Source: CAZGYE01 sp964530165
Lineage (GTDB): Bacteria > Planctomycetota > Planctomycetia > Planctomycetales > Planctomycetaceae
Length of the DNA: 16,694 bases
Assembly (NCBI GenBank): GCA_964530165.1
Contig: CAZGYE010000104.1
Coordinates: 1 to 16,694, forward strand
Reading direction: 5' to 3'
The notes below the pieces were generated by a model. That model was given only the letters and a program-made list of their open reading frames with translations, ran no database searches and was not told where the DNA came from. Position 1 is the first letter of the stretch, and every line of letters begins with the position of its first letter. Shown piece by piece: positions 7,556 through 13,679 of this stretch. The position numbers and the translations under genes were made by a program.

Positions 7556-7816
7556 ATGAGTCCAAAAATCCCCAACGAAATCCGCGAGGCACTCGACCAG
7601 CAGGCAGGCGGTCCGCTTGAACTCAAGGACGACCAGAACGCCGTGTATGTCGTCATGACCCGCCAGAAGTTCCAAACGTTGGTTTACGATGACAGTGAGC
7701 TGACTCCTGACGAGATGATGGCCGCAGCGGCACAATCCCTCGACGATCCCGATGGTTGGGGTGCACCCGGCATGGAAGGCTACGATACCGACAATTCCGA
7801 ATCACCTACCGCATGA
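7556..7816 (+). CDS. MazE-position antitoxin (86 aa)
   Basis: A small acidic protein directly upstream of, and overlapping by four bases (ATGA), a MazF/PemK toxin, the usual position of the antitoxin. The N-terminal half (KIPNEIREALDQQAGGPLEL to VYVVMTRQKFQTLVYDD) resembles the unnamed antitoxins often paired with PemK-like toxins more than the classic AbrB-fold MazE. The last 25 residues (SLDDPDGWGAPGMEGYDTDN) are acidic and probably disordered, as expected for the part that wraps the toxin. The start at 7556 is preferred over 7508 because the promoter -10 lies between them. There is no Shine-Dalgarno, and the transcript looks leaderless. It probably represses its own promoter through the two palindromes upstream. 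Confidence 0.75.
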   Translation: MSPKIPNEIREALDQQAGGPLELKDDQNAVYVVMTRQKFQTLVYDDSELTPDEMMAAAAQSLDDPDGWGAPGMEGYDTDNSESPTA

Positions 7817-8172
7817 GCGTTGCACGAGGCGACGTTGTCGTCCTGAATTTTCCCCAAGGCCCAGGCAGACCGCCGAAGCGGCGGCCGGCTGTCGTTGTCC
7901 AATCCGATCACAACAATATCAGGCTGACGAACTCCATCTTCGCAATGGTCACGTCGAACATCCGCCTGGCAACCACTGAGCCGACCCAAGTCCTCATCGA
8001 TCCCGCTACATCTGAAGGTCAGCAGAGCAGCCTGTCGCAGCCGTCGGCTGTGAAGTGTGAGAACATTTACACGCTTCCCGTTGCCAGCGTCATCCGTACC
8101 ATCGGCCACCTATCACCATCGCTCCTCCAGCAGGTCGATGACGCCCTGAAGGCTACACTCAGCCTTCGATAA
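7813..8172 (+). CDS. mazF: MazF/PemK-family toxin (119 aa)
   Basis: An mRNA-cleaving toxin of the MazF/PemK family by sequence. It opens with RGDVVVLNFP, the typical first strand, followed by the conserved KRRPAVVVQSD (R24-P25) and FAMVTSN (T47). In MazF, the arginine and the threonine/serine at these positions form the active site, and both are present. The C-terminal part has the usual SAVKCENIYTLP strand and a closing helix with SLLQQVDDAL. ATG 7813 overlaps the antitoxin stop (ATGA), so the two are translationally coupled and the toxin depends on antitoxin translation. Length is normal for the family. The toxin looks intact. Repeat copy C starts three bases after its stop codon. Confidence 0.9.
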   Translation: MSVARGDVVVLNFPQGPGRPPKRRPAVVVQSDHNNIRLTNSIFAMVTSNIRLATTEPTQVLIDPATSEGQQSSLSQPSAVKCENIYTLPVASVIRTIGHLSPSLLQQVDDALKATLSLR

Positions 8173-8175
8173 ACC

Positions 8176-8271
8176 TGCAATGTCGAAGCACGGTTCTCAG
8201 ATTTCCCTTTCACGACCTTTCCCCCTGACACAGCTCAGGGGCCACGAAAACGCTAACACCGTGCGATCCTC
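8176..8271. repeat. Module-boundary repeat, copy C
   Basis: TGCAATG (8176-8182), 11 bases, TTCTCAG (8194-8200), then CCCTTTCACGACC, then the hairpin CCCCTGA (8222-8228)/TCAGGGG (8235-8241), then CCACGAAAACG (8242-8252), and a weaker match to the CAATTCTC end. The 11-base spacing between the first two blocks is the same as in copy A. Confidence 0.7.
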
Positions 8272-8299
8272 GGCCCCAGATCGTCCCCCACAGCCTGAT

Positions 8300-8334
8300 C
8301 CGGGTATTCTTTTGAGAAACGTGATTACCCGGAG
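8300..8334 (+). promoter_or_regulatory. Hairpin overlapping the Shine-Dalgarno of the lipoprotein gene
   Basis: CCGGGTA (8300-8306) pairs with TACCCGG (8326-8332). Within the loop TTCT (8307-8310) can pair with AGAA (8315-8318). The Shine-Dalgarno GGAG (8331-8334) shares two bases with the stem and lies 6 bases before the ATT at 8341. It could limit translation, or the inverted repeat could be an operator. Confidence 0.45.
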
Positions 8335-8340
8335 TAAGCT

Positions 8341-8763
8341 ATTCGCATTCTGCGAGCTGTTTCGTTCACTCTTCTCGGCCTTTCGGTGCTACTTGCCGCC
8401 TGCTCTGTCGCAGGCACCACCAAGCCAGCAAAGCACAGTATCCCGCATCGCGTTCTTCGTGAATGGCAACCGAACAACCACAACGATAGCTACGGCGCTG
8501 ATCTGCTTATCGAACAGACGGCACCCGACAAGGATGAGCTGCTTTTCTTTCTCTACGATCTTACCCGATCGTATCACACTGCCGTCGTGACCATCTACAC
8601 ATCCGAAACTGCGTACCAAGAAGACCAGACTGGCAATTACACTGATGAGCACAAAAAAGGGATCCTTCTTGTTTATCTGAAGTTTGGCGAGTCCGGCGAG
8701 GTACGATGGATGCAGGAGATTGGCCCCTTTGAGCACCTGTTTGGTACCACTATCAAGTTCTGA
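8341..8763 (+). CDS. Small lipoprotein, apparent ATT start (140 aa)
   Basis: The N-terminus is a textbook lipoprotein signal: IRILRAVSFTLLGLSVLLAAC with two arginines, a hydrophobic core and the lipobox LAAC, cysteine at codon 21. The mature 120 residues are soluble, with DELLFFLYDLTRSYHTAVV and GESGEVRWMQEIGPFEHLF; I do not recognise the domain. No ATG, and no GTG or TTG early enough to include the signal peptide, exists in this frame after the TAA at 8335. The best start is ATT 8341, which has GGAG six bases upstream; CTG 8350 is an alternative, and a frameshift just upstream cannot be excluded. Starting at GTG 8386 would destroy the signal peptide. It is followed 15 bases later by a membrane-anchored protein that may be its partner. 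Confidence 0.6.
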   Translation: MRILRAVSFTLLGLSVLLAACSVAGTTKPAKHSIPHRVLREWQPNNHNDSYGADLLIEQTAPDKDELLFFLYDLTRSYHTAVVTIYTSETAYQEDQTGNYTDEHKKGILLVYLKFGESGEVRWMQEIGPFEHLFGTTIKF

Positions 8764-8778
8764 TAATCTATCCTCGAT

Positions 8779-9231
8779 TTGGATGATCCCGGATTCGGAC
8801 ATAGGCCACTCTCTGGAAAGAAAGCCCTTATCATCGTCGCTGCTGTCCTCATCCTTATCCCATTGCTGGCCAGCAAGCTTGAAAATGGCACCAGCTCACC
8901 GACCGGCGAGCAATCCCCTATGCACAATACCCGACTCAGCGTCGGCGATACCGGCATTCTGAACAACAACAGCAACCCAATCGATTGCAGTGGCATCGTC
9001 GTGCTGGCCTTGAATAAGGAAGCTCTCGACCGCCTAACAAATGCATCGGCCGCGGGTGACCAGTACGGATACGAAGAAGTGATTGATACTGGTAACGCGA
9101 TCATTCTCCCGAATTGCACAAGCGTCCGTGGGGTTGATCTTACCGTTTCAGCAACACAGGTTCGTGTCCTCGAAGGCGATCATGAGGGCGTAGCAGGTTG
9201 GGTTCCGTTTGAGTTTGCAATCAAACGATGA
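8779..9231 (+). CDS. Single-pass membrane protein with SH3-like C-terminus (150 aa)
   Basis: One hydrophobic segment lies at residues 16-31 (ALIIVAAVLILIPLLA), followed by a low-complexity stretch rich in S, T, G and N and a soluble domain of about 95 residues. The end of that domain (TQVRVLEGDHEGVAGWVPFEF) is typical of bacterial SH3-like domains, in which a GW pair closes the barrel. It is probably anchored in the inner membrane facing the periplasm, though topology is inferred. The start TTG 8779 is the first usable codon after the in-frame stops at 8761 and 8764, and there is no Shine-Dalgarno. It lies directly after the lipoprotein gene, so both envelope proteins are probably cotranscribed. 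Confidence 0.65.
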   Translation: MDDPGFGHRPLSGKKALIIVAAVLILIPLLASKLENGTSSPTGEQSPMHNTRLSVGDTGILNNNSNPIDCSGIVVLALNKEALDRLTNASAAGDQYGYEEVIDTGNAIILPNCTSVRGVDLTVSATQVRVLEGDHEGVAGWVPFEFAIKR

Positions 9232-9338
9232 TCGCTGGCTCCAGTTTCCTGACCAGTTTTGCAGCCGGTCTTGCAGTCTTGGCCCGTTCTTCCGTTGCCC
9301 TGGCCGTGTCCGCTAGCGACTTGCCAGCCCAATCAAAC

Positions 9339-9361
9339 AGGGGTATCGTGTTCCCCTTTTT
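9339..9361 (+). terminator. Possible weak intrinsic terminator
   Basis: AGGGG (9339-9343) pairs with CCCCT (9353-9357) across a 9-base loop and is followed by a run of T bases to 9361. The short stem makes it a weak candidate for ending the lipoprotein/SH3 transcript. It lies 21 bases before the next gene. Confidence 0.4.
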
Positions 9362-9381
9362 GTTACATTCCCATTTCCATC

Positions 9382-9675
9382 ATGACCACTGCAACGATCG
9401 ACCAGGCCGTTGCCGACGCGAAAGCGGCCACCAAACCCGTCGCCAAGTTCCGGTACCGCGGCATCAGTGCCACCGTCTTTCTGAACGAATCGAAGGCCGG
9501 CAAGACCTTCTACAAGACCCGCGTCGAGCGGACCTTCAAGGTTGGCGACGAGTTCAAGGCGAACAGCAGCTTCACACGTGATGAACTGCCCATCGTGCAG
9601 CATCTCACGCAAAAAGCGTACGACTGGATTCGCGACAGGGAAGCTGACCAACCGGCCGAGCAGAACCGGGAATGA
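9382..9675 (+). CDS. Conserved-looking small hypothetical protein (97 aa)
   Basis: The core runs from about residue 18 to 85: a first strand pair (KPVAKFRYRGISATVFLNES), a second (KTFYKTRVERTFKVGDEF), then SSFTRDELPIVQHLTQKAYD as a C-terminal helix. I recall unnamed small proteins with this pattern (R-x-G-x-x-A-T-x-x, F-x-x-T-x-x-R-x-Y-K-D-G, SF-x-x-x-DL) near conjugative and plasmid genes in planctomycetes and proteobacteria; no function is known to me. ATG 9382 is chosen because the conserved part begins soon after it, while the open frame back to 9259 reads as proline/cysteine-rich shadow. It sits just upstream of the restriction operon but 284 bases away, so a link is not shown. Confidence 0.7.
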   Translation: MTTATIDQAVADAKAATKPVAKFRYRGISATVFLNESKAGKTFYKTRVERTFKVGDEFKANSSFTRDELPIVQHLTQKAYDWIRDREADQPAEQNRE

Positions 9676-9959
9676 GGGGCGATTCTTCATTCCTTCTGTT
9701 GAGGCGTGTACTGGCCCGCCGGCTCCCGGCGGCGGGCACCCTTCACAATTCCTTTTCAGCTTGATTGACTCTTGCCAGCACAGCAGGCCAACGATAGGCT
9801 GTCGCGGATTGTGGTGGTGGGAAATAGCGAATACGATACGATCAACGATCCTCGGCGGGGATTGACCAGGCGTATGACGCCGACAGGAGCAAGATTGACA
9901 ACTCCTGCGAGAAGATGAAGCGGAATACATACGGTTAGTCAGTCGAGAAAGAGTTGCTC
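9676..9959. other. 284-base gap before the restriction operon
   Basis: It contains an 8-bp inverted repeat, GCCCGCCG (9714-9721) with CGGCGGGC (9730-9737), without a T run, so it is not a clear terminator. TTGACA at 9895-9900 is a perfect -35 hexamer, but no good -10 sits at the right distance. The frame 9861-9938 reads as a protein-like tail (IDQAYDADRSKIDNSCEKM), possibly a decayed gene end. The operon promoter is probably in this gap but cannot be placed. Confidence 0.4.
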
Positions 9960-11723
9960 ATGGCACAGGTCGTCATCGAAAACCCCGTTCTCAACTCGCC
10001 TTTTGCGGACCCCACCCGCCATTTCCGCTTCACCGACGAAGGAATCACCGACGAGATCAATGATGGCCGTCGGGTCAGCGCCTATTTCGTGCCCATCGCC
10101 CGGCCCCGCAAGAAGGGCAAGCAGCTTCAGTTTGACACCGAGTGGACGCAAGACCGAATCGAAGAGAACAAGCTCGTCAACCAGATTCGCTCGCGCGTGA
10201 AACTCTGGCGGGAAGGCCGGTACACCGGCGTCACCCCGACTACCAGCCGACTCCTGTCTTACTGGACCGACCCCAACCGGGAGAAGAAGCTCTTTTTCTG
10301 CCAAATTGAGGCCGTCGAAACCGCCATCTACATCACCGAGGTCGCCAAGAAGTACGGCGATGCCTGGATTGAGAACACCGTGCGTGAGGCGAACGATACG
10401 TCAAACCCCGGCCTGCCGCGTACGGCGTTCAAGATGGCGACCGGCTCGGGCAAGACCGTCGTGATGGCCATGCTCATTGCGTGGCAGACGTTGAACAAGC
10501 TCGCCAATCCGCAAGACGCCCGGTTTTCCGATACCTTCCTGATCGTCACCCCCGGCATCACCATCCGCGACCGGTTGCGCGTGCTGCTGCCCAACGACCC
10601 GGAGAACTACTACCGCCAGCGCGACGTCCTGTCCGGCGAGGAGTTAGAACGCCTGGGGCGGGCCAGAATTCTCATCACGAACTTCCACGCCTTCCAACTG
10701 CGAGAGAAGGTCGCCGCCGGCAAGCTTACGAAGGCGATGCTCGCCGATGGCGAAGCGGGCGCGTTTACGGAAACGCCCGACCAGATGGTCCGTCGCGTCT
10801 GCCGAGAGCTGGGCAACAAGAAAAACATCATCGTCATCAACGACGAAGCCCACCACTGCTACCGCCGCAAGCCCAACGGCGAGGATGTGAAGCTCACCGG
10901 TGATGATCGCATCGAAGCCAAGCAGCGCGAGGAGCAAGCCCGTGTCTGGATTTCCGGCGTCGAGGCCGTCAAAGCCAAGATCGGTGTGAAGTCCATCTAC
11001 GATCTCTCGGCCACACCGTTTTTCCTCCGGGGCTCCGGCTATCCCGAAGGGACGCTCTTCCCCTGGGTCGTCTCTGACTTCTCGCTCATCGACGCGATCG
11101 AGGCCGGCATCGTCAAAGTCCCCCGCGTCCCCGTGGCCGACGATTCGATGACCGGTGACCAGCCCACTTATCGCGACCTGTGGCTCCGCGTCCGCGAGCA
11201 TTTGCCCAAGAAGGGCCGCAAGACCGCCGCCGTCGGCGGCGAGCCGAAGCTCCCGGCGGAACTGCAGGGCGCATTGCACAGCCTGTACGGCAACTACGAG
11301 AAATACTACCGCCTTTGGGAGAAGAACGAGGATGCCCGAGCGAAAGGCATCACACCGCCGGTCTTCATCGTCGTCTGCAACAACACGAACGTCTCGAAGC
11401 TTGTCTTCGACTACATCGCCGGCTGGGAGAAGCAGATCGGCGAGAACACCGTCGTCCAGGCCGGCCAACTCCCCATCTTCCGCAACGATGATGCCAACGG
11501 GGGCTGGCTCCAGCGTCCCAATACCATTCTGGTCGACAGCCAGCAGCTTGAATCCGGCGAGGCCATGAGCGCCGACTTCAAAAAGATCGCCGCCCGCGAG
11601 GTCGAGGAGTTCAAGGCTGAGTACCGTCTCCGCTTCCCCGGCCGTGATGCCGAAAACCTCACCGACGAAGACCTGCTCCGCGAAGTGATGAACACCGTGG
11701 GCAAAGCGGGCAAACTCGGCTAG
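9960..11723 (+). CDS. Res N-terminal fragment: helicase domain 1 (587 aa)
   Basis: Residues 1-130 are an N-terminal domain. Walker A is ATGSGKT at 160-166, the DEAH box is at 295-298 (NDEAHHCY), and the motif III-like SAT is at 350-352 (DLSATPFF). These are the ATP-binding and hydrolysis motifs of the DNA translocase. The start ATG 9960 (MAQVVIENP) has a purine-rich GAGAAAGAG just upstream and is preferred to TTG 9954. The fragment ends at the TAG at 11721-11723, before helicase motif VI, so alone it should bind but not productively use ATP. Confidence 0.8.
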   Translation: MAQVVIENPVLNSPFADPTRHFRFTDEGITDEINDGRRVSAYFVPIARPRKKGKQLQFDTEWTQDRIEENKLVNQIRSRVKLWREGRYTGVTPTTSRLLSYWTDPNREKKLFFCQIEAVETAIYITEVAKKYGDAWIENTVREANDTSNPGLPRTAFKMATGSGKTVVMAMLIAWQTLNKLANPQDARFSDTFLIVTPGITIRDRLRVLLPNDPENYYRQRDVLSGEELERLGRARILITNFHAFQLREKVAAGKLTKAMLADGEAGAFTETPDQMVRRVCRELGNKKNIIVINDEAHHCYRRKPNGEDVKLTGDDRIEAKQREEQARVWISGVEAVKAKIGVKSIYDLSATPFFLRGSGYPEGTLFPWVVSDFSLIDAIEAGIVKVPRVPVADDSMTGDQPTYRDLWLRVREHLPKKGRKTAAVGGEPKLPAELQGALHSLYGNYEKYYRLWEKNEDARAKGITPPVFIVVCNNTNVSKLVFDYIAGWEKQIGENTVVQAGQLPIFRNDDANGGWLQRPNTILVDSQQLESGEAMSADFKKIAAREVEEFKAEYRLRFPGRDAENLTDEDLLREVMNTVGKAGKLG

Positions 11724-11750
11724 CACGTCAAATGCGTCGTCAGCGTCTCG

Positions 11751-12962
11751 ATGCTCACCGAGGGCTGGGACGCTAACACCGTCACGCACATTCTCGGCAT
11801 CCGGGCGTTCGGCACGCAGTTGCTGTGTGAACAGGTTGTCGGCCGGGCGCTGCGCCGCATGAGCTACGCCGCCAACGAACAGGGCCACTTCGAGCCGGAA
11901 TACGCTGAGGTCTACGGCGTCCCTTTTTCGTTCATTCCGTGCAGCGGCTCGACCGCGGAGCCGAAACCCGGCCGGCTTCCCACCCGTGTCCGTGCTCTCG
12001 ACAGCCGCATCAACTGCGAAATCACCTTCCCCCGCCTCGTCGGCTACCGTCACGACCTAGCCGGAGAGCAACTTCCGCCCCCGGTGTTTGATGCGGACGC
12101 CCAACTTGCCTTGAGCACTGTCGACATCCCCACCAGGACCGAGAATGCCCCTATCGTCGGCGAGACAAGCATCCACACGCTCGACGACCTCAAACGCCGC
12201 CGGCCCAATGAAGTCGCCTTCCTGCTCGCCAAGCTCGTGCTTGAAAAGTATTTCCGCGACGATGAGGAGAACAACAAGCCGTGGCTCTTCCCGCAGCTTC
12301 TCGCCGTTGCCAAGCGCTGGCTTGCCGAGTGCGTGACGCTCAAGGACCGGACGTTTCCGCAATTGCTGCTCTTGATCGAGTTTGCCCACGACGCCGCAGA
12401 CCGCATCTACAAGGCGATCGTCAAGGGCGGGCGGGCGGCCGATGGCGAGTCTCGGCTGCTGCCGATCCTCCGCCCCTACGACACGCTCGGTTCGACGCGC
12501 TACGTCGACTTCGACACCACCCGCCCGGTCTACACCACCCGCGACGACAAATGCCACGTCTCCCACGTCGTCGCCGACACCGACTCGTGGGAGCAGAAGC
12601 TCGCCCAGACACTCGAAGACATGGACGAGGTCGTCCGCTACGTCAAGAACCACAACCTCGGATTCACCATCCCGTATACACTGGGCGGGGAAGAAAAGAA
12701 TTACATCCCCGACTTTATCGCGTGCATCGACGATGGGCACGGCCCCGACGACCGGCTGAACCTGCTCATCGAAGTCACCGGCGAGAAGAAGAAGGACAAG
12801 GCTGCCAAAGTGGCCACCGCCCGCACGCTGTGGGTTCCCGCTGTGAACAATCACGGCGGCTTCGGCCGCTGGGCGTTCATCGAGGTCGCCGACCCGTGGG
12901 ACGCGGAAAACCTGATCCGCGCTTTCCTCGCGGATTTCACACCGGCGGCCCCAGTGTTATGA
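11751..12962 (+). CDS. Res C-terminal fragment: helicase domain 2 end and nuclease domain (403 aa)
   Basis: Same frame as the N-terminal fragment, nine codons after its stop. The first available start is the ATG of MLTEGWDANT, which has no Shine-Dalgarno, so it is probably not a real start. Helicase motif VI is QVVGRALRR at full-length positions 625-633. The nuclease core is IPDF (D918) and LLIEVTGEKK (E938); a threonine stands where the E-x-K lysine is expected, and K943-K944 lie close by. I cannot say whether that is normal for this subfamily. The -10 of a possible promoter for mntA overlaps its stop codon. Confidence 0.7.
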   Translation: MLTEGWDANTVTHILGIRAFGTQLLCEQVVGRALRRMSYAANEQGHFEPEYAEVYGVPFSFIPCSGSTAEPKPGRLPTRVRALDSRINCEITFPRLVGYRHDLAGEQLPPPVFDADAQLALSTVDIPTRTENAPIVGETSIHTLDDLKRRRPNEVAFLLAKLVLEKYFRDDEENNKPWLFPQLLAVAKRWLAECVTLKDRTFPQLLLLIEFAHDAADRIYKAIVKGGRAADGESRLLPILRPYDTLGSTRYVDFDTTRPVYTTRDDKCHVSHVVADTDSWEQKLAQTLEDMDEVVRYVKNHNLGFTIPYTLGGEEKNYIPDFIACIDDGHGPDDRLNLLIEVTGEKKKDKAAKVATARTLWVPAVNNHGGFGRWAFIEVADPWDAENLIRAFLADFTPAAPVL

Positions 12963-12963
12963 T
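12935..12963 (+). promoter_or_regulatory. Possible internal promoter for mntA-hepT-mod
   Basis: An extended -10, TGT followed by TATGAT (12958-12963), overlaps the res stop codon. The -35 at 17-bp spacing (TTTCAC, 12935-12940) is weak, which extended -10 promoters tolerate. The start site would be near 12970, leaving a short leader before ATG 12992. Confidence 0.4.
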
Positions 12964-12980
12964 TGGTGTAGAGGCCCGAT

Positions 12981-12984
12981 GGAG
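12981..12984 (+). promoter_or_regulatory. Shine-Dalgarno of mntA
   Basis: GGAG lies 7 bases before ATG 12992. It selects this start over the ATG at 12959, which overlaps the res stop. Confidence 0.65.
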
Positions 12985-12991
12985 ACTTGAC

Positions 12992-13297
12992 ATGCCGGAT
13001 CGAACAATTCCCATTCCACGCGACCAAATCGCGGAGTTTTGCCGTCGCCATCATATCCGTCGTTTGTCTCTGTTTGGATCGGTGCTGCGTGACGATTTCC
13101 GGCCGGACAGCGATGTGGACGTGCTGGTCGAATGGGAACCGGGCCACACACCGGGCTGGGACATTGTGACGATCGCCGAAGAGTTTGGAGAACTCTTCGG
13201 CGGGCGAAAAGTCGATATGATCAATCCGAAGTTTCTCAACCGTCATTTGCGTGACCGAGTCTTGAACAGCGCGGAGCGGATCTATGGAGAAGGATGA
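12992..13297 (+). CDS. mntA: MntA-like minimal nucleotidyltransferase antitoxin (101 aa)
   Basis: A minimal nucleotidyltransferase with the family signature intact: G29-S30, ten residues, D41-V42-D43 (within FGSVLRDDFRPDSDVDVLVE), i.e. GSX10DXD, the ATP/Mg site. In characterised MntA-HepT pairs this enzyme inactivates the HEPN toxin by adding AMP to a tyrosine of its RX4HXY motif. Length is normal. The start at 12992 (MPDRTIPIP) has GGAG seven bases upstream. The first codons lie 29 bases after the res stop, and the last 14 bases overlap hepT, so the pair is coupled to each other and placed inside a restriction operon. A palindrome (13178-13198) lies within the coding sequence. Confidence 0.9.
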   Translation: MPDRTIPIPRDQIAEFCRRHHIRRLSLFGSVLRDDFRPDSDVDVLVEWEPGHTPGWDIVTIAEEFGELFGGRKVDMINPKFLNRHLRDRVLNSAERIYGEG

Positions 13298-13679
13298 TCT
13301 CGTTTACCTGCGACACATTCTCGATACCTCAGAGCAGATTCTCTCCAAGGTTTCTGATCTCTCGCACGAGCAGTTTGACGCCGATGACAACCTGCGTTTG
13401 GCGCTGGTCCATCTGATCCAAACCGTCGGCGAGGCGGCCGGAAGGGTATCGGACGCGTTTCAAACACGGCACGCAAACATCCCCTGGCATCGAATCATCG
13501 GCATGAGACATCGAATCGTCCACGACTACCTCCACGTCGATTACGATATCGTGTGGGAGGTGGCGACGATGCACATTCGGCCGCTTCGAGACCAGTTAAC
13601 GCGAATCCTGCCAGCCGAGGAAGTACAACCACCTTCTACCGAACAGCCCTACGATGGCCAAGAAGAAAACACGACGTAA
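13284..13679 (+). CDS. hepT: HepT-like HEPN RNase toxin (131 aa)
   Basis: An all-helical HEPN-domain protein (DUF86/HepT). The catalytic RX4HXY motif is R75-HRIV-H80-D-Y82 in GMRHRIVHDYL, complete, so the toxin is expected to be active as a ribonuclease and to be held in check by MntA through AMP addition at Y82. The helix LRLALVHLIQTVGEAAGRVS before it is typical of the family. GGAG at 13273-13276 precedes ATG 13284 by 7 bases. It overlaps mntA by 14 bp at its start and the methyltransferase gene by 26 bp at its end. Toxin-antitoxin pairs of this kind are frequent beside defence genes; here it sits between the two subunits of one system. Confidence 0.9.
   Translation: MEKDDLVYLRHILDTSEQILSKVSDLSHEQFDADDNLRLALVHLIQTVGEAAGRVSDAFQTRHANIPWHRIIGMRHRIVHDYLHVDYDIVWEVATMHIRPLRDQLTRILPAEEVQPPSTEQPYDGQEENTT

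Larger units (their letters stand above)
9960..12962 (+). pseudogene. Type III-like restriction subunit (res) interrupted by one in-frame TAG
   Basis: Read through, this is a 1000-codon gene for a restriction endonuclease subunit with a superfamily 2 helicase motor and a C-terminal nuclease domain. It resembles the DEAD/DEAH-type family named after BPTD_3080, which pairs with a separate DNA methyltransferase. Codon 588 is TAG (11721-11723). The residues on both sides (GKAGKLG, then HVKCVVSVSMLTEGWDANT) form one continuous helicase motif region, and a glutamate codon GAG is the likely original. No frameshift is present and the rest is intact. The stop separates helicase domain 1 from most of domain 2 and the nuclease, so without readthrough the enzyme should be inactive. 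It is followed directly by mntA. Confidence 0.85.

Noticed and set aside
5729..8271. Integron attC sites
   Set aside because: The repeats mark gene ends like attC sites, but the required core sequences (RYYYAAC and GTTRRRY) at the outer edges were not found and no integrase is present.
9714..9737. Intrinsic terminator before the restriction operon
   Set aside because: A stable stem exists but there is no T run after it; kept only as an inverted repeat.
9895..9930. Sigma-70 promoter for res
   Set aside because: TTGACA is perfect, but no acceptable -10 lies 16-18 bases downstream, so the pair cannot be called.
10644..12053. 469-codon open frame on the minus strand opposite res
   Set aside because: The plus strand encodes the helicase motifs; the antisense frame is rich in D, G and V as expected for a GC-rich shadow.
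12281..12991. Upstream extension of the mntA frame within res
   Set aside because: The 237 codons before ATG 12992 are arginine/histidine-rich shadow of res, and a Shine-Dalgarno supports 12992.
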